The translations under genes and the position numbers were made by a program. This document shows positions 8,082 to 15,981 of a stretch of DNA of 15,981 nt, piece by piece; within the stretch, counting starts at the first letter, position 1; the number at the start of each line of letters is the position of its first letter. The notes beneath the pieces are model-generated. The model was given only the letters and a program-made list of their open reading frames with translations. It did no database searches and was not told where the DNA came from. This stretch comes from Conidiobolus incongruus B7586 (Eukaryota > Entomophthoromycota > Entomophthoromycetes > Entomophthorales > Conidiobolaceae): NCBI GenBank assembly GCA_000697335.1, contig JNEM01008845.1, positions 1-15,981 on the forward strand, written 5' to 3'.

Positions 8082-9424
8082 TTAGTTGGTGGGTGGTGAA
8101 TTTAACCCAGCTTTTTCATCTACAGGTGCTGAAGCTGGAGGTGTAGTAGGAGTTGGGGCAGGAGCTTGAGAATTATTGTTAGTAAGCTCAGGATGAGTAT
8201 TTTGAGGAGGCAAATCAGCGTTATAGAGTGTAGAAGTAGTAGTATCTTGGGGTGCAGCTTCTGGAGCTTGTTTAGCTCTACGATGAGTCTCCTAAAACAG
8301 ATGAGTAATTGTATAAAGTAAAGAGTTAGTGAATTACCATCTTGGACAAAGATTCCTGATGGACTTCAACAATCTTGTCCCTAGCTACATTAATAACTTC
8401 TTTCACCTTTTTGCCGGGTTCTGTATTCAAAGCCTAGTACGAGGTTAATAACAATTAAATGATATGAAATAGATTGATTACATCTTGTCCCAACTGCAAA
8501 GCAGATTTGGCCACCTGGTCCAACCTCTCACTCAATTTCAATTGTTTGTCCAAATCCACCGCGCGTTCGCTTACTTTGAGTTTTTGGTCCAACTTCAGAG
8601 CTAATCCCTATGTTACTTAATAATTCATAGTGGTTTAATATGAAATTACCTTCAGTTTTTGCCATTTCAGTATAGGTACCAACTGTTGAAGAAATACCAT
8701 ATTTGGCTAATAATCAATTAGTTGAATGTAGCTATAGTGTGTTAAGGGAGGGATTACCATCGTAAAATTGTGCCTTCTTCATCAAAGTTTCGCTAAGTTC
8801 GTAACTTTGGGACAATAAATCACTCATGAAATTGGTCACCTTAAACTAGTTTAAATTTTTAATTTTTTTTTTGATTTGCTATAAATGTGTATACACGAAA
8901 ATTACCTTGGTATCTTGTTGACTTGTTCCAGGTTCTTGAGTCTCCTCAGCCTCCAAACTATTATGAGTTCCCTTGGGCGTACTCTGGCTACTGGGTTCAT
9001 CGAAATAACCTCTCACTTGAATGTGGCGATCTCCAATCATCGCATTAGACAACATAATAGCAGTTTTAGAACTGGAAGCTTTTTCGAATTTTATCAATGC
9101 GGTTCTCGAATTGTTCTGTTCGTCACTAATAAAAAATGAGTCAATTGTAGAGGAATGAAGAATATTGCTATTACTTTTGAACTTCAAAGTCGACGATTTT
9201 ACCGCAGAAAAGGAAGAATTCTTTGACTGATGTGGGAATTAGTAAAAAAATTGAAGAGTAGTGATAATAATAACTTACCAACTTTGTCGCTAGTAGTAGG
9301 TGAAATATTAGTCACTAGGACTAGATTGGGAGTAGGTTTTTCAGGAATCTAAAATACCATCACTATGAATATTATGTTTTTTCGTCTAATTGAATATTTT
9401 ATTTACTTGCATAGTCCAATTCAT
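8082..9424 (-). CDS. VIP1: Vip1-like RRM protein, nine exons, 307 residues
   Basis: Exons, in order on the minus strand: 9424-9407, 9348-9279, 9226-9175, 9125-8906, 8839-8758, 8706-8650, 8600-8482, 8433-8338, 8291-8082. They total 924 nt and phase without a break. The start is fixed because exon 2 has no Met and the other nearby ATG runs into a stop. The N-terminal RRM covers about residues 12-90: RNP2 LVLVTNI, then GKIVDFEV, RTALIKFEKASSSKTAIML and IQV. A polar linker (about 92-120) follows, then FMSDLLSQSYELSETLMKKA and KYGISS, which resemble the region after the RRM in fission yeast Vip1. Amphipathic LDQKLKVSERAVDLDKQLKLSERL repeats (about 170-195) are likely helical or coiled. The C-terminal 60 residues are Pro/Thr/Ala-rich. 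Fission yeast Vip1 (about 257 residues) is a poorly understood RRM protein; it is not the inositol pyrophosphate kinase of the same name. Confidence 0.9.
8292..9406 (-). other. Eight short introns of the Vip1-like gene
   Basis: Introns are 9349-9406 (58), 9227-9278 (52), 9126-9174 (49), 8840-8905 (66), 8707-8757 (51), 8601-8649 (49), 8434-8481 (48) and 8292-8337 (46 nt). All begin GTAA, most often GTAAT, and all end AG. Branch-like CTAAT/CTAAC words are clear in introns 2 and 5 and weak in others. Several 5' sites follow ATG or GATG. The 3' site of intron 4 (TTTAAG) and that of intron 6 (GATTAG, not the nearer ATAG) were chosen because only they keep the reading frame and the family pattern. 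Confidence 0.85.
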
Positions 9425-10402
9425 CTGTTTTATAAATTTTATATTCAATTAAAAATCTAAATTATTCAATATTGTCTTTGACATCATCTTCATTTATATG
9501 GAAATAATAATCCTATCGAATTTATGGGTATTTAAGATAAATTTCGCAGTCTAGTTTTAGGAACGATCCAATTGATAATTGACATTTTTAATTATTGATA
9601 TCATCGTTGAGGTAGTTGTAGATAAATACTAAGTATGATATCAGGGTTGACAACGCAATTATTACCTAATGTATAACAATTTACTAATTTATTAATTTAT
9701 TCAATAATGTAGAAATGAATTTTCGCAGATTACCAAGAAAATTACAGCTTTTGTAATGATGCAACTGAAAATTTCCATATTTTCATATGATTATTAAATA
9801 CTGTATATATTTAATGATTTAGAAAACGAAATAAAATTTTAAATATTGAAATTAATTTAAATTATAAATTTGAAAATTCAATTTATTAATTATTAAATAA
9901 TCTAATTATAATTTAATAATTTTTATTGTTAATTAAATATTATTATAAATTAAAAAATGATGTAATATTATAAATTTGAAGTGATTAATGTTAATAATAT
10001 TATGTAATTTTTTGATTTATAATATCCAAAATATATAAAATTGAAAAATTATAATAATTTAATTAATCAATCTATTCAATCTAATATTTGTTGGAATAAT
10101 TCTGATAATCCACAAATTTTCAATTTTAAAATGTTAACTGTTAATTTGAATTTAATGCAAATATAATGAAATAAACTGAATATTAATGATTCGATTTAAT
10201 ATTGATCAGCGATATTATACAAAATTTTGTTATGAATTATAACTTTTTTAATATTGAATTAAATTGTAAGTGAAAATATTGATTTTAAATGTAGTTATAA
10301 ATTAATAAATAAAAATTATTTAAGAAAAATTGAGGGTAAAGAAAATTAAAAAATATTTATTTGAGTTGATATATCTTTTACAAAATAATGTGATGGGTTT
10401 AA
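9425..10402. other. AT-rich intergenic DNA, no gene seen
   Basis: This region should hold the promoter of the Vip1-like gene in its first few hundred bases. No ORF, RNA gene or ordered repeat is seen. The stretch 9830-10100 is almost pure A/T. Confidence 0.7.
10382..10385 (-). terminator. Pol III terminator of tRNA-Asp copy 2
   Basis: On the minus strand TTTT occurs 17 bases after the discriminator base. This copy lacks the immediate T run seen after copy 1, so its precursor trailer should be longer. Confidence 0.6.
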
Positions 10403-10474
10403 CTCTCCGACTGGGAATTGAACCCAGGTCACCCGCGTGACAGGCGGGGATACTCACCACTATACTATCGAAGA
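10403..10474 (-). tRNA. tRNA-Asp (anticodon GUC), copy 2
   Basis: It is identical to the plus-strand copy at 3843-3914 over all 72 positions except position 26, which is C here and A there. The base lies at the hinge between the D and anticodon stems, so all stems, the GTC anticodon, the A and B boxes and the discriminator G are unchanged. There is no intron. The flanks beyond a few bases are not alike, so this is not a recent segmental copy with long borders. Confidence 0.97.
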
Positions 10475-11042
10475 TTATTTGATTTCAAAACATTAATTAA
10501 ATATCCCCAACTTTTGAATTCCATTTGTTAAATTTTTATCATTATCAACAATCCAACCTCATAACTTAATTACCATTCACCAACCAAGATATTTTTAAAC
10601 TTTGTAATAGTTTGGTTAATCTTTAACATCACTATTAAATTATCATAATTATATTGATAAATATTATTTTATTATTTTTACTTTGATTTCTTCAAGAAAT
10701 TTTCAAGTTCCATTAATTGAAACTATTTTACCAATAAATATTGGCAGTTTTTGGAGTCAAAATGTGGGGGTAAAGATTAGAATTATTAAAAGATGGAGTC
10801 TCGGACTCTAATTAAACGACTGGAAGGAATAAAAGTACAACTCTAGAAATTGAAATGGATGGATAGTTAAAACGAAGGATTGAGATGGAATTGGATGTTG
10901 ATACAGATATTAAGATTCAGGGGATAATTAATCTTATAATTAATCCGATGAATATGGATACCTACTAATATTGACAAAACAATCATACTAATAATACAAG
11001 TTGAAGGATATTAATTATGATGGAAAGTGAGGATTTCACCAA
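10475..11042. other. Intergenic region, slightly less AT-rich from 10740
   Basis: Positions 10475-10740 are AT-rich without features. Positions 10740-11042 carry more G/C and include a short palindrome-like GAGTC.CGA.GACTC hairpin near 10797-10810. This is downstream of the minus-strand gene and probably belongs to its 3' UTR. No ORF can be supported there. Confidence 0.55.
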
Positions 11043-11411
11043 TTAATCCGAATGAGCTTCGATTGCAAAGTAGGGCAAATCCGTCATTTGAACCATTCCA
11101 ATCTTGCAATTGGGCGAGGATTGGGGAAGCGAATCATCGTTGAATTCCATAGAACAGTACACGCAAAATCCATCTTCGTGCGTCGTGGCGAATGAGTGAA
11201 TAGGGCATTTGCTCATCTCAGTTGCAGATCCTCTGTGAAAGATGTTTAACAATCGAGAAACTGTGCCCAGAATATTTGTGGGGCTTTTGGATATGAATGA
11301 GTGGCTGATGGATCTTTGTCTTGGTATGAAAATTGGCTCTGGTGATGTCTGTTTGTCGAGATCAATACTCGTTCTAGGTTTTGTAATAACTGGATTTGCT
11401 AACAGTGACAT
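11043..11411 (-). CDS. Small uncharacterised protein with a possible zinc-binding CX2HX10CX2C motif
   Basis: I do not recognise this protein. Read on the minus strand from ATG at 11411, it gives 122 residues. The frame is open 28 codons further, to a TTG at 11495, but the whole leader from the TATA-like box to 11411 contains no ATG in any frame. The first ATG is therefore the best start. The N-terminal half is Ser/Thr/Pro-rich with an RQRSISHSF stretch (about residues 31-39), a plausible basophilic kinase site, and a short amphipathic segment RLLNIFHRG (about 53-61). Then comes KCPIH (Cys69, His72) and CVYC (Cys83, Cys86), spaced CX2HX10CX2C, which could bind one zinc ion. The C-terminus is short and acidic. 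It has no membrane segment or signal peptide. Function is unknown. Confidence 0.6.
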   Translation of the reverse strand: MSLLANPVITKPRTSIDLDKQTSPEPIFIPRQRSISHSFISKSPTNILGTVSRLLNIFHRGSATEMSKCPIHSFATTHEDGFCVYCSMEFNDDSLPQSSPNCKIGMVQMTDLPYFAIEAHSD

Positions 11412-11580
11412 GAGTTGGGTAGAAGTCAATGACGAATGAATTTTGAATAGTTTAATTGAATAAATTGTTTGGTTTGAAGCAGTGTTGTTTTCCAATTAAA
11501 ATAAATTGAAAAGTTTGAATAGCAGTAAATAGCTGAAATAATGAATGAACTGAATTAATTGTGGAGTGGAATTCCTTAGA

Positions 11581-11590
11581 GTATTTATAC
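11581..11590 (-). promoter_or_regulatory. TATA-like box of the 11043-11411 gene
   Basis: On the minus strand the sequence GTATAAATAC lies here, its TATA starting 178 nt before the ATG. The same ten bases occur before the pseudogene at 1524-1533. The intervening leader has no ATG, which supports transcription from here. Confidence 0.45.
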
Positions 11591-12539
11591 CTAATATTGT
11601 TATTATTCTCCAATAGATTAAATTACCAAATATAGGATTAAATCCAATACAGTCCAATAAATTAAGGATTTTAATGTTTCTATTTGATTACCTAAATTAA
11701 CTGGGAAGTTGTTTATCCATTAACAATTTAGATTCCCAATTAGGCAACTACAGAATCACAAAAATGAGATTTACACAATTTAACAAATCTAGATGGTTTG
11801 TTATTTGCAAAATCTTTACGAATCAACTTTATGACACAAGTGTACTAAGCCATTCCCTCCTTTTTTATTGACTCAATTTGAAATCTTTTATAATCTCCTT
11901 TTTTATTTAAATAAACTAATTTCCGTAATATTTCACCCCAATATTAAAGTAGTATCCCTATCTGAATAAATTAATTTGAATTTAACATTCTAGCTTATTT
12001 ATTCATATGAGCTTTTCCATTCAACCTAAATTACATTTCAATTTAATATTAAGGATACTAATAATATATAGATCATAATAAATTTGATGATTTCATATTT
12101 TGAATAATTCGTATTAAAAACAAAGTTTCCCAACTTTTGGCTTGCATTATTATTTAATCGAACTTGTTTAGATTTCATTGAACCGTCAATCTAAAGTCAA
12201 TCCATTTGGAACTAGATTTTTCGCTTTAAGAAATAACTCATAAAGACTATGAAATTAAAAATATTGAGAAAATAATAAACTAATAATATGTAATCAAAAC
12301 TAAAATTAATGATATCAATTAAATTTAATTGTAATATAAATAAATGAATGATTGAAATATTATTCATATTGCATTTTACTATGTATAGTTAACTCATAAT
12401 ATAATGGTGATTATTAGTAATAGAATAAATTGCGTATTTTAATAAAGATTAGTATAAGTGACCAAATTGATATTAAAATGCTTTATAAAATTCTTAAAGA
12501 TTAAACCAATAGTATAAAAGTTTTTCAATAAGGATATAT
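11591..12539. other. Intergenic DNA without a supportable gene
   Basis: Positions 11640-11870 and 12120-12240 have somewhat more G/C than the surroundings but only short ORFs. The longest plus-strand ATG ORF here, starting near 11764, is about 35 codons and has no recognisable features. Old decayed coding DNA is possible. Confidence 0.5.
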
Positions 12540-12760
12540 TGATAATAAGTGCTAGATCGAAGGATTTAACCCCGAATTTTTTTAGTACTATTGGATAATA
12601 CTCAACAATCGTTTATTCATTAGACCCATAATATTGATTCAAACATTGCAATCGTATACGAAATATTTGTCAAGAGAGTCCTTTTTTACTTAGGTTATTG
12701 ACGAATATATTATTGATAGAGAGATGATATGCGAATTTGAAGTATTAATATTTTTAATTT
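12540..12760 (+). other. Coding-like relic, heavily broken
   Basis: This patch is less AT-rich than its flanks. One plus-strand frame gives short runs with balanced residue use (for example SKDLTPNFFSTIG), separated by several breaks. It looks like a decayed gene or element of unknown family; the match is too weak to name. Confidence 0.2.
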
Positions 12761-13259
12761 AAGATTTTTATTTCTTGCTCTCTTTTCATCCTAATAATTC
12801 TAGTTATTTAAAATTCTAAGTTAATCACATCGCAAAATTGTAAAATTTGAAAAAAATGAATATTGTAATCATAATTATAGAAAATTGATTAAATATAAAA
12901 TATGAAAATATAATAGGTGTAAATTTACCACTATTTTAATAAAACTTTTTATAATAATTTAGTTTTTCACTAAAAATATTAAAGCTGTAAAAAATTCATT
13001 AAATTTTTAACTATTTAATATTTTGCAACATTACCAAATTAAGAACATAACTTTGAACATTGATATTTATATCAAATTATTAATTAAATACAATTTCTAA
13101 TTATATCAAATTAATTTTAGCATTAACAATATCATAATTCAGACAAATTTCTTATTTTGTAAGCCTAACATATTACTTCGATTTATAAATTATTAATAAC
13201 CAATCCCCAAAAATTTTCATATATTACTAAACTCATCTATTTTTATCATCTGTAAAATA

Positions 13260-13640
13260 TAACATAGGGCGGATTCGTTTAGGATATAAATTCACAATAT
13301 TCTATTAAAATATTCGATTGGAATACTCAATTAGATGAATATCAAGTTGAAAAAATATGTTTAAAATTATTGCGTAGTATTATTTTGATATCTTGACAGA
13401 ATTGTATTATCGAAATTACAAGTTGTTTAAAGTTTATAACATATTTTTTTATTAAAAAGATTGTTTGAACAAGTTGATGGATTCAATCACTTTGGCGTAG
13501 ATTATCAATCAAAAGTACCAGTTTTAGAGGTTATACAATACGGAATGGAGTTGAAAATTTAGAAATTAATATTATTTGAACTGTATCCTGTAATGTTTAG
13601 TTTCTTATCAGATTTGAAAATTTTACAATTTTTATGAATT
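13260..13640 (+). pseudogene. Second coding-like relic of unknown family
   Basis: Two plus-strand open stretches of about 37-40 codons, at 13283-13393 and 13440-13562, have a mixed residue composition with Asp, Trp, His, Gly and Pro (for example DWNTQLDEYQVEK, and VDGFNHFGVDYQSK). That is unlike the Lys/Ile/Asn/Tyr-only output expected from noncoding DNA this rich in A/T. They are in different frames. An intron between them cannot be excluded, but no splice pair keeps both frames convincingly. The region looks broken in a few places. The NHFG..YQSKVPV part faintly recalls the C-terminal His region of lipase-type hydrolases, which is only a guess. Family is unknown. Confidence 0.3.
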
Positions 13641-14293
13641 GCTTTACTGGAGTTGACATTTTTTGAATAGTTAAAAATATATCATTGTATAATAATAAAG
13701 TCATGGCAATTTCGCATACTATATAAATGTTTATACTTCGGAGTTAACAAAACTTAAAACAACATCAGTAATTAATTTAAATAATTACCATGCAAGATAT
13801 TAAAAGCTCTATTTTTTGATACAACTAAAAATATTTTTTCAATACCTTTATATTTTGGACCACATAAATCAATATTATTACTCAATAATATTGTTTTATA
13901 TTTCATTATATCGATTTTTTTGAATATATATTAATCAAAATTTTTGAAAATTTTCAACTATTCATATTGAAAATCAGCTTTTAAGAACTACAAATTTACC
14001 AATTTATCATCAGATTCAAATATTAAATTTGATTATAACACAATGAAAATTAAATTAATATTGTACTTGAATAATTGGATAAAATTACCGATTATTGATT
14101 TAATTTTTAACAAAATGATTCTTTATATGAATAATAATTAATTTAAATGATGATTCACGTTTAATATTTTATTTATTATTAATTAGTATTTTTAAAAATA
14201 GAATTTTAAAATTTTTTAAATTTCATATTATTTAATGAGTTGGCAATATTTTAACAATCAAAAAAGAAAAATTTTAATCCAATAGTTTTAAAA

Positions 14294-14539
14294 ATGTGGA
14301 TTGCAGGTTTCATCCCTTTAATCCAATATTATACTTTAATTACTGAATATATTCAGGGTGAGGGGATTCATCGTAAAAATTTTTCTAAACGAGATCCTAT
14401 AATATTCAGTTTGATGATATCGATATTATATATCAATACATTAAAATTAACAAACGATTTGATTGTAATAATATTCTTAGAAGCAAATAACCATGCCATA
14501 TCAAATTTCTTTATTAGTGATATTATTTTAAATGAATGA
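14294..14539 (+). CDS. Doubtful 81-codon ORF, hydrophobic
   Basis: The ORF runs from an ATG to TGA. The first 35 codons (WIAGFIPLIQYY..., then EGIHRKNFSKRDP) have more G/C than the flanks, while the rest is Ile/Leu/Asn/Phe-rich as expected from AT-rich noncoding DNA. Two hydrophobic stretches (about residues 2-17 and 36-48) could be membrane segments or composition artefacts. No TATA-like box at useful spacing and no family is recognised. It may be a relic related to the broken stretches further left. Confidence 0.2.
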   Translation: MWIAGFIPLIQYYTLITEYIQGEGIHRKNFSKRDPIIFSLMISILYINTLKLTNDLIVIIFLEANNHAISNFFISDIILNE

Positions 14540-15981
14540 CTTTAATATTGTTATATAAAGTTCATCCATTTTATTCATTAAAGACTATATATTTTATTGA
14601 TTATTTCTAATTATTAAATAATCTTTAAACTAAAGTTGATAAATTTTTAATCAAGATTCAAATAATATACTATTTAATATATTTACAATATTCTATATTT
14701 TGACTCAAATCATATTTTATTCTTTAAAGATTTCCTTAAAAATTATATTTAATTTGAATATTATTAAAATTAATACAATTGATTTTTGATTGTTAATTTA
14801 TATTATAAAAATAAATTTTGATTTAAATAATTTTAAATTTTAATTTATCAATTTAATATTTATTCATATAAATAATTATCCTTTTGATTTAATATAAAAG
14901 AGTATATTTATGCTATCTAAAGGAACAATATATTAGCTCTTTATAAACTATATTGGACTATAAATGTTATAATTTTTAATTTCTAGTAATTAATAGTTTA
15001 GAAAGAAAAAAAACGCAATTTTTTTAATTTTTGATTTTTTTACCAAATTATTGCGTTTAAAATATAAAATATAACCAAAATACATAGGAGAGTTAGTATT
15101 TCTAGTAGATATATATATCATTTTTTTTAAGTATTTTAATTTAAAAATTTAAAGCTAAATTCAATCACTTATAAATTTGATTATCATTATCCAATATATT
15201 GTATTTTATTATTATTAAAATTTAACCATAAATTTATAAATATAAATTTTTTTCTAAAATTACCCATTATTATCTGATTTGTCATTTTAAGGTTAGAAAG
15301 GATATTATTTGAAATTTATTAAAATATAAAAGATTAATTTTTATATTTATATTTATATTAATTAATATAAATTTAAAATAAATATAGTTATATTTAATCC
15401 AAAAAAATATAACAAAAAATTAACGCTTTTATGTTAAGTCATTATAACTAATTAATCTTTAATTTCTTTTATTGTCTTTTATTTATAAATAAAAAATATT
15501 ATATTAAGATAATATAATCACTTTTATAAACCTAAATTAATAAAAATTTTACTTATATAATGATATTAATAGCTAGAATAAATTATAATAATATATAATA
15601 TTTTTATTCAACTATTAAAGACAAACTATTTAATAATAAGCTTTATATTTCTATTTTAAATAAACTATTTTTAATCAGTATCCTTATTAGAAATCGAATA
15701 TATCTACTATTTTGCATAATTACTATAAGTATTTAAATTTAAAATTATAGAAAATATTTTATATAAAGATTCAAAAAAATTTATCATATTTAATATATTT
15801 ACTAAAATATAGCCTATTTAACTATAAATCTTTTAGCTAATTAAAAAATATATTTTTAAAAAAATTTTGCAAATAAATTCAATATATATATTATTAAATA
15901 TAAAATTTTTATAATAGATAATATTTTAAATTTCAAAAACTTATTAAGAATATTATAAATTATATATTAGTTTATTCATTT
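14540..15981. other. Ultra AT-rich region, no gene seen
   Basis: Sampled 60-base rows contain only 3-5 G or C. No ORF or RNA gene can be supported. One inverted repeat at 15011-15058 is the only ordered structure noted. Confidence 0.7.
15011..15058. repeat. 9-bp inverted repeat with 30-nt spacer
   Basis: AAACGCAAT (15011-15019) pairs perfectly with ATTGCGTTT (15050-15058). The CGC core is rare in this region, so the pairing is less likely to be an AT-composition accident. Role unknown. Confidence 0.4.

Noticed and set aside
8885-9139. Plus-strand ORF of 84 codons
   Set aside because: It is antisense to exon 4 of the Vip1-like gene, whose family match and complete exon phasing are much stronger evidence.
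8879-9187. Minus-strand ORF of 102 codons as a stand-alone gene
   Set aside because: It is exon 4 of the Vip1-like gene read through the adjoining introns; its two ends are intron-derived.
11242-11439. Plus-strand ORF of 65 codons
   Set aside because: It is antisense to the Cys/His small protein, which has the better leader, TATA-like box and residue composition.
15011-15058. Origin or telomere-related element
   Set aside because: A single 9-bp inverted repeat is not enough evidence, and no telomeric repeat array is present in the window.
1-15981. CRISPR array, bacterial operon or prokaryotic defence system
   Set aside because: There are no regularly spaced repeats and no ribosome-binding sites, while spliceosomal introns and eukaryotic tRNA genes are present.

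Overview
This is a eukaryotic nuclear window, most likely fungal. It is extremely AT-rich: much of the intergenic DNA is about 10-20% G+C by hand count. The introns are very short (46-66 nt, 5' GTAA, some with a CTAAC/CTAAT-like branch site). The protein set also fits a fungus: a Vip1-type RRM protein, an RBM42-type RRM protein and a mitochondrial DUF185/NDUFAF7-type methyltransferase. Nine introns in two genes argue against an ordinary budding yeast. An AT-rich early-diverging fungus or similar lineage fits, but I cannot place it further.

Layout. Positions 1-560 are a less AT-rich island with a 70-codon ORF of unknown function. Positions 948-2857 hold a head-to-head pair of paralogues. The right copy (2330-2857, +) is intact. 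The left copy (948-1472, -) keeps the full reading frame length and its TATA-like box but carries three in-frame stops. A tRNA-Asp(GUC) gene follows at 3843-3914 (+). The intronless NDUFAF7-like gene (4611-5981, +) converges on the RBM42-like gene (6472-7179, -, one intron). Just upstream of RBM42 lies a roughly 455-bp insertion of about 39% G+C, flanked by a perfect 14-bp direct repeat and ending in an A-tract; it looks retroposed. The Vip1-like gene (8082-9424, -) has nine exons that I could phase completely to a 307-residue protein. A second tRNA-Asp(GUC), inverted relative to the first and differing at one base, is at 10403-10474 (-). A small gene with a possible zinc-binding motif is at 11043-11411 (-). 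From about 11.6 kb to the end there is no convincing intact gene: coding-like relics appear around 12.5-13.6 kb and a doubtful ORF at 14.3 kb, then very AT-rich DNA of roughly 5-12% G+C.

No operon-like or defence-like system is visible. The genes are separate housekeeping or unknown genes with their own promoters. The points most worth a second look are the divergent paralogue/pseudogene pair, the repeat-flanked insertion that sits where the RBM42 promoter should be, and the unassigned small ORFs.
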